64,000 bases of DNA from Flectonema sp. DT1601 (lineage: Eukaryota; Euglenozoa; Diplonemea; Diplonemida; Diplonemidae), in assembly GCA_964019425.1 (NCBI GenBank), contig OZ025828.1, positions 558,001 through 622,000 of the forward strand. The letters run 5' to 3'. Position 1 is the first letter of the stretch, and each line of letters begins with the position of its first letter. Positions 21,142 through 31,975 of the stretch are shown piece after piece. The position numbers and the translations under genes are program-made. The notes beneath the pieces were generated by a model that was given only the letters and a program-made list of their open reading frames with translations, was not told where the DNA came from and did no database searches.

Positions 21142-21623
21142 AAAAGGCTCATCTCCTAGTTGCAGTGGCGTTACTCCATCCGTCACAACACCCCTCAACG
21201 GTGTCAGCACCCTAGGCTGCCCCGGTAGCAGCTGGGCCCTCTTCGTTAATCCCCCTGAATGCCATCGGTACCATCTCCGCGTGCATCGTCAAAACACCGA
21301 AGACAACACCGACGGCAGTGCTCATATCCAGATAACAGACAACACGTTAGCAAACGGTCGTTGCCTTTCCTCCTCCTGTCTCGGTTGTTCCTTCAAAGGT
21401 CGCCATCCATATAAGGTTCACTCCGGCCTCACTAAGGCAATTCACTATCACTCCTTGTTGGTGACTGATGTTCACTTTACTCTGTGTCAGAAAGCCCAAA
21501 ATAGGCCTCAACCTTTCTGCCAATGAATTGGCACGTTAAGGTCACAATGGACCTCGTCCATTCTTCAAGTTGAAAGGAAAAAAGAAAAAAAACACTCAGC
21601 TGCATTCAGCAAACAAATAAAAA
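21142..21623. other. GC-rich island, origin unknown
   Basis: Balanced base composition without homopolymers, unlike all other spacer in the window. One + frame is open to 21526 but encodes a Ser/Thr/Cys/His-rich sequence with no recognisable fold. It ends near a perfect palindrome TGCCAATGAATTGGCA and a second short inverted repeat, AGGTC/GACCT. It could be an inserted element, a noncoding RNA, or a diverged gene. Confidence 0.45.
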
Positions 21624-22202
21624 ATGCTTCACCACACCTACAGAAGTGGCTTGTCAAGAGTTCTAATTCAGAGAAGGTCGTGCTCGGATATGTTGGCCTT
21701 CGATGATGGTGAAGATGAGTTTCGGTGGAATGATAGAACCCTACGAGACTTGATTTGCAAAACAACAATTGATAAAGATAAAATAATACAATACGCATGG
21801 GATTATCCAAAGAAGTTATTAAATGCTCCAAAAGACTGGCTTTCTATTGAAAGAGTACAGGAGGAGAGTGCGAATGTTGTATTTCATACGAATGATTCAA
21901 AGGTTCAGCTTTACTATGAAGCAGTTCCAGTAGAGGGAGATTTCCTTCCTAACTTTTCTCCAGCGAAGGAGTTTGTTGTTAGTCTCACAGATGGATCACC
22001 GAGTACGGTTTATCAACATGGACCAAACTGTTATATATTATCATATGGTACTCAATTAGCTGTATCCTCTGCTGTGTACTTTAAGGACACGTCGATGGTT
22101 GTCGCAGTTCTGTTCAGTTTCCCCAAAGATACGGCTTCCGATGATCCTGTTGTTGCAATTGGAAGTTCGTGTGTAACAGATTTCGCTGCCTCTGCCGCAT
22201 GA
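21624..22202 (+). CDS. Hypothetical protein, possible mitochondrial presequence
   Basis: 192 residues, single exon. The first 22 residues are basic with hydroxylated and aliphatic residues and no acids (MLHHTYRSGLSRVLIQRRSC), which is compatible with a mitochondrial targeting peptide. The remainder is a mixed alpha/beta protein with an acidic patch (DDGEDEFRWND), a helix around KIIQYAWDYPKKLLNAPKDW, and beta-like strands to the end. No catalytic motif or membrane span is visible and I recognise no family. Codon use and the clean unbroken frame support a real gene. Several AG sites lie upstream, the nearest in CTGCATTCAG about 15 bases before the ATG. Confidence 0.65.
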   Translation: MLHHTYRSGLSRVLIQRRSCSDMLAFDDGEDEFRWNDRTLRDLICKTTIDKDKIIQYAWDYPKKLLNAPKDWLSIERVQEESANVVFHTNDSKVQLYYEAVPVEGDFLPNFSPAKEFVVSLTDGSPSTVYQHGPNCYILSYGTQLAVSSAVYFKDTSMVVAVLFSFPKDTASDDPVVAIGSSCVTDFAASAA

Positions 22203-22213
22203 GAAGAGAACTT

Positions 22214-22251
22214 TCTGATACTTCTAAACATCGAAAGCTAAAAATATCAGA
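22214..22251 (+). other. 3' UTR inverted repeat
   Basis: TCTGATA (22214-22220) pairs with TATCAGA (22245-22251), 11 bases after the stop, with additional TTC/GAA pairing inside. Confidence 0.35.
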
Positions 22252-22405
22252 CGCTTGTTTGCAACAGAACTGCCCGCTAGCCATTGCGACCCAGTTTCAG
22301 GTGCTTACTACACATTAGATGGATGTTATCTTTAGTGAAAAGCAGTCTATTATTTTGTAATTTATTATTTCTTTCTCTTGTAAGATACTTATCACATTTT
22401 AAAAT

Positions 22406-24074
22406 ATGGCCCTCACATTCGATGAGTATGGCAGACCTTTTATCATTTTGAAGGAGCAGGCCAAGGAGAGAGTGAAGGGTATTGAAGCCCAGAAAGACAA
22501 CATTCAGGCTGCTAGAACGTTAACAAACGTGCTAAAGACCAGTTTGGGACCAAGAGGTATGGACAAGATGATGGTGAGTCCTGATGGTGAGGTAACAGTC
22601 ACCAACGATGGAGCGACTATATTGGATTCAATGGATATTGATAATCCAATCGCTAAGTTGATTGTTGATCTCTCAAAATCTCAAGATGACGAGATTGGTG
22701 ACGGAACAACTGGTGTTGTAGTTCTTGCTGGTGCTCTCTTAGAGCAAGCAGAAGTTCTACTTGACAAGGGTATTCACGGTACTAGAGTTGCTGAAGGTTT
22801 CGAGAAGGCCTGTGAGATCGCTTGTGAGTATCTCTCAACCATCGCTGACACCATTCCAACTGATGACGTCCAAACCCTCAGACAGACTGCTCGTTCAACT
22901 TTGAACAGTAAGATTATTAACAAATACCGTGACCACATGGCGGACATCTGTGTTGATGCTGTCCTTGCTGTCGCTGACCAGGGTCGTAAGGATGTTAACT
23001 TAGACCTTATCAAGATTGAATCCAAGGTTGGAGGTCGTCTTGAAGAAACCCAGCTAGTCAGGGGTATCGTTCTTGACAAGACTATTTCCCACCCGCAGAT
23101 GCCTAAGGAAATCAAGGACGCCAAAATAGCGATTTTGACCTGTCCATTCGAACCACCAAAGCCAAAGTCTAAGCATAAGGTTGATGTATCAGATGTCGAG
23201 GCATACCAAAGACTTCACGAGATCGAACAGGAGTACTTCAGAAAGCAGGTAAAGCTTTGCAAGGATTCAGGAGCAACTCTCATTATTTGCCAATGGGGAT
23301 TTGATGATGAGGCCAACTACCTCCTCCACAAGAATGACCTTCCAGCTGTTCGTTGGGTGGGAGGTGTTGAAATTGAGCTTCTCGCCATCGCCACTGGTGG
23401 ACGTATCGTCCCACGTTTTGAAGAATTGACTGCTGCAAAGTTGGGAGTGGCAGGATCTGTTAGAGAAGTTGCTTTCGGAACAACTAAAGACAGAATGATG
23501 TTCATCGAAGATTGCTCAAACAGTAAAGCTGTAACAATATTCATCAGAGGAGGTAACAAGATGATTATCGAAGAATCAAAGAGATCTATCCACGATGCTC
23601 TTTGCATTGTTAGAAACCTTGTTCGTGACAACAGAATCGTTTACGGAGGAGGTGCCGCAGAGATTGCCTGCAGTATTCAGGTAGAAGACGCTGCTGACAA
23701 AATCTCTTCGTCAGAACAGTACGCTGTTCGTGCGTTCGCTGCTGCGCTTGACTCCGTTCCAATCACACTTGCTGAGAACAGTGGAACTAACGGAGTTGTA
23801 GCTCTTTCTGAAATTAAGGCTGCTCAGCAGCAAACATCCAACCCAAACCTTGGAGTGGATTGTATGGAACACGGAACCAACGACATGAAGAAACAAATGG
23901 TTTATGAGACTCTTCACGGTAAGACTCAGCAGCTCCGTTTGGCTACTCAGGTATGTTGTTCGACCCCTTAAAGTATGACGAGGTTTTGTGAGCTTTAATA
24001 AAATAAAAACCAACAAACAGGTCGTAAAGATGATCCTAAAGATTGATGACGTCATCACTCAGGATGAGTTCTAA
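22406..24074 (+). CDS. CCT5: T-complex protein 1 subunit epsilon (CCT5)
   Basis: Exons 22406..23950 and 24021..24074 give 532 residues, normal for CCT subunits. The N-terminus [16 protein letters not shown] is diagnostic for the epsilon subunit. Group II chaperonin motifs are present: [35 protein letters not shown], and the C-terminal GGGAAEIA and nucleotide-binding D-(C)-MEHGTNDM region. CCT is the cytosolic double-ring chaperonin that folds actin and tubulin. The second exon supplies the conserved ending [17 protein letters not shown]. The 70-nt intron starts GTATGT and ends AACCAACAAACAG, one of the clearest examples of this genome's A/C-rich intron end. TTTCTTTCTCTTGTAAG at 22384 may be the leader acceptor. 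Confidence 0.97.
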
Positions 24075-25131
24075 ACTGAGAAGACTACGGACAAGAGATT
24101 GCTCGCCTGTCCTTCCTCAGTTCGGTGTAAAAGGATGTGAGTCCTTTAAAAAACAGTTGCACAGATTGTGTTCCCTTGCCCGAGGAAGTCTTGAGTTTTT
24201 TTTATTTTTCGATTAATTTTTTCTTTTTTCCCGTTCCCAGATCCGACGACTTTCCCCTTTTTTTCTTTTTCTTTTTCCCATTTTCACACCTTTTTCTGAG
24301 TTATTTCGTGCACAGGATTAAGCTGTTGTGTGGTCACGAAGGAGTGGAACCGGATTTCTGGTAGCGGTTGGCAATTTGCCCTTCCCCCTGCCCCCTGTTC
24401 CCATTTTTTTTTAATAGTTTTTTTTTTTTATTGCTTCTTACCGAAAATCCTTTATTAGATTAAGATAATTTCCGTCCCCTTAATGTCGGTTTTCACATCC
24501 TGTGAGGAAATCCTATGTAACTCTGAAAAATTTATCCCCTTGCCCCTTTCATGAACGAAACGGAAAAAAAAAAAAAAACTTTTTAAAAAAAAACAAGAAA
24601 ATAAATGGAATTTAGTTTATCACGCCCATGAAAACACCCTATCCCTTTCGTCGAGTCTTCCCTTACATCATACCCCCCATGTTAGACTACAGTGTGCCTT
24701 TCTTAACGAAAAAAAATATTAAAAGAAAAAGCCTTACAAAATGCTGCAACGCCACCAAAAAGTAAAATTCGGTAAACAATTTATTACTTGAGTGGAATAG
24801 AAGTTGACAGCGTTGCTTATTCTTTTTTTTTTTTTTTTTTGTCTTGGTTTTGTTATCCAGTTTACGAAGACTGGTGACAAAAACAACTATTGCGTTTTGA
24901 ATTGCAAAAAAAAAATAAAAAAAAAAAATAGTAAAAAATGCTGATGAGCAGCAATGATGGAAAAGAAACAAAAAAAAAAAAAAAAAAAAAAAGTCGCGAC
25001 TAGCGAAAAAAAAAAAAAAAAAAACAAAGCGAAAAAAAGTAACAGAAGTACTCGATTTATCTTTAAGTCGCACATTATGTTGATATTTTGTCTAATCAAT
25101 TCCGTAACACAGGTAGCAGCCAATATAACAC
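24075..25131 (+). other. Intergenic region
   Basis: Starts with two hairpins directly after the CCT5 stop. The rest is AT-rich with several poly(A)/poly(T) tracts. No gene is seen. CCGTAACACAG at 25112 is the likely acceptor for the next gene. Confidence 0.6.
24076..24147 (+). other. Two stop-proximal hairpins after CCT5
   Basis: CTGAG (24076-24080)/CTCAG (24116-24120) encloses GGACA/TGTCC (24089-24112), starting one base after the TAA. AAAGGA (24130-24135) pairs perfectly with TCCTTT (24142-24147). Confidence 0.4.
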
Positions 25132-27840
25132 ATGGCTACCCAACCCCCATGGGATTCGATTATGGCGAAGGTAAAACTATCTCATGGATACCTTCCAAGT
25201 AAAGACTGGGATCGAATACAGTCAAGCGTTCAGTTCGGTGCAGATAGTCTTTGGGAAGGTGCATCTGTCGGTTTGGGAGGGAAGAGTCCGGAAAATGTTT
25301 TAAAAGCACTTTGCATAATGGCTAACATAACCAACCCGGATGAAAAAACATCTTCAGCAACAAAAGGAACTACAGTCGATGACATTATATCTTCTGCAGT
25401 GAAGAAAGCATCGAGAAACGCAAAAGCAAGAGCAACAACAGCATATCTCGCATCGTTATGGGGGAATAAAAAACGTGGACTCGAATGCAAAGGAGGTGCC
25501 TTTTCCGATCCAATGCTAACCGCCTCATACATTGTGACTACAGATAATGAGGTTATGTTATTGAGTATGGCAGTTGATTGGATAAAGAAACAACAAAGTG
25601 GATACAATCACATGGCGTGGGCGATTATAGAATACTCAAAATTGTTTATCGATGACGCAAAAGTTTTACAATACATCACTTCGGACTTGTTGTTGTCCAA
25701 TATGCAAAAAAAGAACACATTCATCGACTCCGCTGGACAAAAACTTCCAGCATCAGAACCCTGGCTGCTACTTAACGCCCCAGCTTCAAGCGGTACGCTT
25801 TACTCAGAGCAACAAGAGCATCAGTGTTGGGTATTTTCAGTTTCAAAATTACCTGAAATGAACGCTAAAAACACGTTAATATTCTCAAAGAGAATTCTTT
25901 CACAAATTACGATCTATGCACAACAAGATTATTTATATTACGTTTCGACACCTGGTTATGGTTTGAGTGTTTGTTTTGTTGAATCAGTTTTATCACGAGT
26001 ATTAACTAATCTAACAACTTTAGCGGTCAGTCATACAGAACTGTTTTCTGATATCGAGGGTGAAGTCATGGGTTTGTTTTTTCAACTCCTTCCTCAAGGT
26101 AGGAGGCATACTGCTACTTCTGTATTACCTAGAGGTTTGGTAAAAGTGACTGGTAGCACATGGTTATCTGACGATGCTTTAACAAAGACCGCAGTAGCCG
26201 CAACCCAAACCGCGAGAAGATCAACTGCTGTCAGTAAAGGCGTCCCAGCAGCTCTGTTATCAGCACATTATCCTGCAGAGATATACTTAGAATCGAGTAC
26301 CGACTATTTGACGACTGTTGATATAGGTTCAAGTCCTGCCTCCGTACCTCTTTGGAAAGGAGAGATTTTTCTGTCAATTGTGACGTTCTTTTGCTCGACT
26401 AACTCCCTCACCGAGTCAACAGTGATCGATGAATTCTTTGCATCTCCACACTGGAATTACTATCACCAAATGTCTCATACGTTTGTGCCGTCTCTTTATA
26501 AGTTTTTGCGTCGGTTCGGATCCCGTCCGAGTATGAATAATCAGCTTCCTGGTTTGCACTCTAGATTGTTGCTTTTGGCTTCGTGGGCACCGCATTCACA
26601 TGTTCAAGATTTTATAAATATTATTCCTTTGTTGGTGAAAAAAGGATCAAGTAAATACTGGTACGATATGTTATACAGAATTATCGACTTACCGTTACTG
26701 TCACACGTGGTGGCAAAACATGGCTCTGAAGCAACAAAAGTAAACCAATCTGTTGGTGGTACGTTGTTGTCGTCATTGTGTAGTGTGTTGCTGACTCCTA
26801 TTTCGGCTGATGAAACAGACAAACATGAGACGGCGACGAGTATATTTTGGAGTAATCACAAGAATAATTACGAACAATGGATTGCTGAAGTTGAAAACTT
26901 TCCAATTGGTAGAAAAGGTGTTACTATGGCGAAGTACCTTCCCAAGATTTTACATAAATTCTTATCAGCTGTAAGTACTGAAGCAAAGAACGATCCTTGT
27001 GTGATTGCTGGACTTGTGTCGATTATACTTCGAAGATATCACATGTTAGCACTACCTTTACAATGTGCTAAGGAAGTACGAGTATACATTCTTCAAGAAG
27101 CAACAAAACTAGCAATCAGTTCCCCTCACGTATTTCATTTAGTGTTTGAAGACTTAGTGGCAGCAGTTCGACAACAATATTTTAAAAATCCTCAATACAG
27201 ATGTACGTTGTTAACAATGAAGTCTGCTTTATTAGCATCAGAATTAGTTAGTAGGATAATTAAACCACAATTTGTACCAAATCCGACACCTTTAGAAGAA
27301 GTACAGTCACTCTTTGATCAGATTGTTGGTAGTCTTAATGACGTATTGGTAAAACTACAAGCACGTCTTGAAATTGGAAATAGCGAACACACGCAATTTA
27401 GTATGTTCTCAGGGGGTGTAAAGCTTCACATTGATGTGTCTAGAAAGAGATCGAGTATGGGAAAGAGTAAAGTAACAGGCAATAGATATCTTCATGACAA
27501 TCTAAAAGTTGTCTACACAGTTGCTGATGCTGTTGAGTGTGTAGATTCTTTGCTAACATCATTAGTATCGATTTCAATATCAAACCCGACGCTGGTCCCA
27601 AAATCAATCTCTGCTTGTCTTGTTGCATCTCGTTGTGTTTCTCAAGGGGTTTTACCAGGTAGTTTGTCCCCGACTATTTCAAGGTTACTTTCGTGGTTAA
27701 AATCTCCAACAACTACTTTACTTGCAGTTCATCAGCCCTGTCCTCTCCAGCATTCATCAAATCAGAGTGGTCAGGGAAATTCAAATTCCGTTCAAATGCT
27801 TTTACCCAGACGTGCAAACAGAGTACCTGAATTGGGATAA
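25132..27840 (+). CDS. AP5Z1: AP-5 complex subunit zeta-like protein
   Basis: Single-exon gene of 902 residues, all-helical and without signal peptide. From memory of the human AP5Z1 sequence, several segments line up in order. FVPSLYKFLRRF...IIPLLVKKGSSKYWYDMLYRIIDLPLL corresponds to the human FPNLFKFLAW...LLPALVDAGTALEMLHALLDLP. LPKILHKFLSAVSTEA corresponds to VPTLLQAFFSAV. The IAGLVSIILRRYHMLAL and SSPHVFHLVFEDLV helices follow. AP-5 zeta is a large adaptin-like subunit of AP-5, which with SPG11/SPG15 works in late endosome to Golgi retrieval. No sequence search was run. The last roughly 43 residues look unlike the rest, and another frame is open across them, so the C-terminus is less certain. 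Start chosen at the ATG just after an AG at 25112. Confidence 0.7.
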   Translation: MATQPPWDSIMAKVKLSHGYLPSKDWDRIQSSVQFGADSLWEGASVGLGGKSPENVLKALCIMANITNPDEKTSSATKGTTVDDIISSAVKKASRNAKARATTAYLASLWGNKKRGLECKGGAFSDPMLTASYIVTTDNEVMLLSMAVDWIKKQQSGYNHMAWAIIEYSKLFIDDAKVLQYITSDLLLSNMQKKNTFIDSAGQKLPASEPWLLLNAPASSGTLYSEQQEHQCWVFSVSKLPEMNAKNTLIFSKRILSQITIYAQQDYLYYVSTPGYGLSVCFVESVLSRVLTNLTTLAVSHTELFSDIEGEVMGLFFQLLPQGRRHTATSVLPRGLVKVTGSTWLSDDALTKTAVAATQTARRSTAVSKGVPAALLSAHYPAEIYLESSTDYLTTVDIGSSPASVPLWKGEIFLSIVTFFCSTNSLTESTVIDEFFASPHWNYYHQMSHTFVPSLYKFLRRFGSRPSMNNQLPGLHSRLLLLASWAPHSHVQDFINIIPLLVKKGSSKYWYDMLYRIIDLPLLSHVVAKHGSEATKVNQSVGGTLLSSLCSVLLTPISADETDKHETATSIFWSNHKNNYEQWIAEVENFPIGRKGVTMAKYLPKILHKFLSAVSTEAKNDPCVIAGLVSIILRRYHMLALPLQCAKEVRVYILQEATKLAISSPHVFHLVFEDLVAAVRQQYFKNPQYRCTLLTMKSALLASELVSRIIKPQFVPNPTPLEEVQSLFDQIVGSLNDVLVKLQARLEIGNSEHTQFSMFSGGVKLHIDVSRKRSSMGKSKVTGNRYLHDNLKVVYTVADAVECVDSLLTSLVSISISNPTLVPKSISACLVASRCVSQGVLPGSLSPTISRLLSWLKSPTTTLLAVHQPCPLQHSSNQSGQGNSNSVQMLLPRRANRVPELG

Positions 27841-28087
27841 TCTGTCGCATTTAAAACTAACAAACGTTTTGTGTTTTTTTTTTTTTTTTTTTTTTTTTTT
27901 GCTTCGTTCACTATCTAAAGTTTTGGTTTTGTAATGACTGGTGATATTGACATTCAACTATTTCTGTATTATAATTCAAATCATTTCAGGTTTTGATATG
28001 AATAACCCGTTAAGTAGTCGATATAACTAAGTGGTGGTCCTTAGAGGATTTGACGGTTTTTTTTTTTTTTGGGAGGCATCAGAAAAT

Positions 28088-28102
28088 TATTTCATACTTC
28101 AG
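28088..28102 (+). other. Putative spliced-leader acceptor
   Basis: TATTTCATACTTCAG ends at 28102, three bases before the ATG at 28106. It argues against the in-frame GTG start further upstream. Confidence 0.5.
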
Positions 28103-28105
28103 GTG

Positions 28106-31100
28106 ATGCCATCCAGTAAAGAAGATGAGGAAGAATTTATTATCGGGAGGATGGATGGGTCAATCAACAGTTCTGATAATTTAGCAGTTTGCGACATCGA
28201 TGAGAAGAATGAGAGGAAACCATCAATTGTACGGTTGAGGAAACAATCCTTTTCTAGAGAGAACGGAATAGCAGACTTTGCTACGTCATGGACTCCCGTT
28301 GGAGGGGCTGCAATCGCAACGGGGAGACTTGGATGTCTCAGAGAAGTGTACAGACCTGCAGGAGGAACTGGAAAGCCATACGAGCCAAATATATTTTGCA
28401 GTTGGGTAGCAGAGTATCCTCGACACGCCATGGCTACTACACTGCTTTCATGGCTTTTTTTTGTAGTCTTGACATTAGTTCTTGTTGCTGTTGGAGTTGA
28501 CGTCTTCCCATTAGTGTTTGACGACGTCCCCTTACATTTGATAGACGACGATACCTATTTACGATATCTTGGTTGGAAACAAGCTCCTCAAAATGTTAAC
28601 TACAAGAGGAATACTAGAGTGGGAGAACGTTCTTTATCTGGTACGGGTGTTTATCTTTTATACAACATGAAATCTAATCAAAATATATTCACACAACAAG
28701 TCTTGCAATCAATCGAAATTGCTGAGCGAAGTATAATAGCCACACCAGAATACGATAATTGGTGTAAGTTGTTTGCAGATAATGAAACTATTTCATGTGA
28801 ACCTCCCTTGTCTGTAATTTCATTGTTTAACGGAGTCGCAAAGAGACAATATGCGGATGTCTCTGAGGGGATCGATATTGATGAAAATTATGAAAATATT
28901 AATATGACTATAAGCAAATGGTTCGATGTTCACCCAGACTTGGTAGAGTCTCTTGTAGGTAAAGATTTTTCAATAAATTCTAATGGATACCACACAAGTA
29001 TCTGTAGATCAGTTTTTTCATTTGGTCTACCGGCTCCTGGATACACAGATCCAGATTTCGAAAGAGAAGAACAAATAAAACTAATTGACTCTTGGGTAGC
29101 TGACTCAATGTTCTCTCTTCTATCAAAAATAGAAGTACCACAATGCCGAACTCTGTACATGAACAGAGGCGTTCTGTCAAAAGCAACAACCGATCAAGTA
29201 AAGTATGACTTAGCACTCGCTGTAGGCTCTTTAACATTTGTATTCCTCTTTATGTGGAAGCAGACCTCATCACTTTTAGTAACTGGTACGGGTATTGGAG
29301 GCGTTTTAATCGCATTTTTCGTTGCGAACCTGTTCTACAGATTCGTTCTAGGTTATAAGTTTTTTGGAATTTTTCACGTCCTGTCCGTATTTATAATTCT
29401 TGGGATTGGAGCTGATGATGTCTTTGTTTTTTACGATGCGTGGCTACAGGCGGGATTACAGCGCATTGAAATCAGAGATTCCTCCTCAAAGAGACTTTCC
29501 TTTGCTTACAGAAGATCTATTACTGCCATACTAATTACGTCGGCTACAACTGCTTTTTCTTTTATTTCGGCATCGGCGACACCTCTGCTTGCGATGCATA
29601 CGTTTGGTTTGTATTCTGCCTTGTTGGTAGTTTTTAATTTTATTATTGTGTGTACGTTGTTACCGGCGGCGGTGTTGGTTTGGGAGAATTATTATCGATA
29701 TATTCCTGTGTGTTGTTTGCGATACCATCATGAGAAATCACAAAAGTCTGTTGTTGATCCATTTGCGATTGTTTCTACGGAAGCCTTACCATCTCAAGGA
29801 CTCGTGGAGAGGGCATTCAAGAACTATTGGGCACCTGCTGTGACTCATAAAAAAGGAAAGTTCGTGATAATCGGTTGTTTTGCTGTTTTAGTCATAGTAT
29901 TCTTGATTGGAGCGGTGCAGTTGGAAGTCGATAAAGAGGCCACCAAAATATGGAAACCGGGAACTAATTGGCAAGACTTCTCTGAATTTAATTCAAAAAA
30001 AATGAAACAATCAAAAGAATCAGCGCGAGTCCAGGTTATAATAATTTGGGGTGTCCAAAACCAAGACAGATCAAATTGCGGTGGAGCAACAGATTACAAG
30101 TGTGACGGTGTTATCAACTGGGATGATTCTTTCGACTTAAATCCCAAACCTGCTCAGCTTGAAATGCTTCAACTGTGTAACGAAATTAGAAGTCTAGCCT
30201 CAAACCCACAGGCAGTCTCAAATTTAGCTCTTCATCTCAATCGTAAAGGTGAGGTCCAACTCAGTTGTTTTATTGAATACATAAATACCACTCTCTATAA
30301 TGATGGATTCCCTGTCTCACAAGACAGCTTCAACACATACATGCCTGAGTTATTAATGAGATTACCTTATAATCAATCTTCATATTATCGTTGGTTTGAG
30401 TTAGGATTGGCTGTAATATCTGGTGTGTATTATATTCTATTCTCCTTTCAGTTCTCTCTTTCGGTTTTCATTGATAGGTTCAGACGCAAAAAAAACTACC
30501 CAAAACAGGTTTAGTAGCTCCTCAGGAAGTAGTGGTTCCTCTAACGAATACTGGATTCATGAATGAATACAGCGGATATTTAGGAGCAGTGGATGAAGAA
30601 AAATACGGAGCTCAATTAAAATACGCTGCCATCACTGTAGACACGACACTACTGTATCCCGTAAGCTTTCAATCCGGACTCCCTGTTAACGATAATTGGG
30701 AAGCGTATTTAGAAGAAAAGAGAAGGAATATCGCACCTTCACTAAACCGAATGTTTCACATCGGGAAGAAGGTAAATGGAATTCCAGATCCGTTTGTAGA
30801 TAATAGTTTTCATTGGATGAAAGTACAAGAAGTATTAGTTAAAACAGCATTCACAGGAATTCTATTGGGATTGTTACTTGCTTTGGTTGTGTTGACATTA
30901 GCATCCTCGAACATCATAGTCGGAGTAGCAGCCACCGCAACTATTGGTTGTATCGTTGTAATGGTTTTGGGAATGGTGTATTACGCGGGTTGGAAAATTG
31001 GTGTTTTGGAATCCTTAAACCTGACCCTTGTGGTTGGACTTAGCGTCGACTATGTAGTTCACTTGGCTCATGCTTATGTGGAGGCACCGCCTACGAATAG

Positions 31101-31665
31101 GACCGAGAAAGTTCATTTTGCTCTTGTCAATGTTGGTGTTTCTATTCTAAGTGGGGCTTTGACATCACTCGGGTCGAGTATGTTTATGTTATTCGCTGAG
31201 ATTGTATTCTTTTTTCAATTTGGACTATTTATGTTTTCAACGATCGCATTCAGTTGTTGTTTTGCTTTGATTTTGTTTCCAGCGATCATGAGCACGATCG
31301 GACCAGAAGGTCCACATGATAATTTATATGCTTCTTTTAGTTATAATAAAATCAGAATTTGGATCTTTCACAAACTAAAATCAAAAGGTCGAAACGGTAT
31401 CACCGAAGAATGCGAAATATGTGACGGAGACGGATTCACATTTACACCTCATGAAAATATTCAAGCTATGACTTCAATGATTCAATATAGAAAAAATATT
31501 TTAGCATCAGCACTAGCCGCGGGTGTCATTAATAAAGAAGAATTCATATATACTTGTGAGAGGTTAAAGAGAAGAGCTAGAAGGGGATCTGTATTTTTAC
31601 GGAAGCCTGTAAATCCACTACAAGGAAAACACAATCACGACCATCGTCCTGCTGACGAAGAATAG
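28106..31665 (+). CDS. Dispatched-like RND/sterol-sensing-domain membrane protein
   Basis: Exons 28106..30422 and 30509..31665 give 1157 residues with the 12-TM layout of the Patched/Dispatched/NPC1 superfamily. TM1 lies near 110-132, and a large luminal loop follows. The first TM block (about 370-520) holds the Dispatched-type GIGADDVFVFYDAW with Asp437-Asp438. TM7 lies near 585-607, a second luminal loop follows, and the second block (about 880-1035) has VVGLSVDYVVHLAHAY with Asp953. These acids are the proton or sodium relay residues of RND transporters. I infer an 86-nt intron (GTGTGT...AACTACCCAAAACAG) because its 3' end matches this genome's intron consensus. Reading through it would add a hydrophobic span in a luminal loop and then a stop. 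A -1 frameshift at A-AAA-AAC within the same interval would also join the frames but is less likely. The substrate is unknown. Confidence 0.85.
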
Positions 31666-31683
31666 ACTGTCTGGTCTGACAGT
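31666..31683 (+). other. Inverted repeat immediately after the stop codon
   Basis: ACTGTC (31666-31671) pairs perfectly with GACAGT (31678-31683); 6-nt loop. It begins at the first base after TAG. Confidence 0.4.
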
Positions 31684-31975
31684 ATATCCACACCTCGTTA
31701 CTTGATGAGTGGGTTTCGATCATTTGTTGCTCTGTCTGTGTAATCTATTTTTAGGTACTTTATTAAGACTATAACACTCATTCTTGTGTTGTTTTATTTT
31801 ATTCTAAATATTGGTACTGTAAGTTTAACGTAAGAGTCGTTCATTATCATGTACTTCTTATACTCTTGTTTTTGCCTGCATTTATTGTGACGGTTTCATT
31901 TACACGAATTGATTAGTGGAGAGAGTTTAGTATGAGTGAGTGTGAAATTAAATTTTTTTTTTTTTTAAAATTAGG
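31684..31975 (+). other. Intergenic region
   Basis: AT-rich spacer with a T-rich tract ending TTAG just before the next ATG. No gene is seen. Confidence 0.55.

Noticed and set aside
22774-23631. Long minus-strand ORFs opposite CCT5
   Set aside because: They are shadows of the strongly coding + strand.
27722-27934. Alternative frame over the 3' end of the AP-5 zeta gene
   Set aside because: It is open and partly protein-like but ends in a Phe run from poly(T), and no splice or sequence error could be shown to join it to the main frame.
28031-28105. In-frame GTG start and 25-codon extension of the Dispatched-like gene
   Set aside because: It encodes a Phe run from poly(T) and lies upstream of the TACTTCAG acceptor; the ATG at 28106 fits better.
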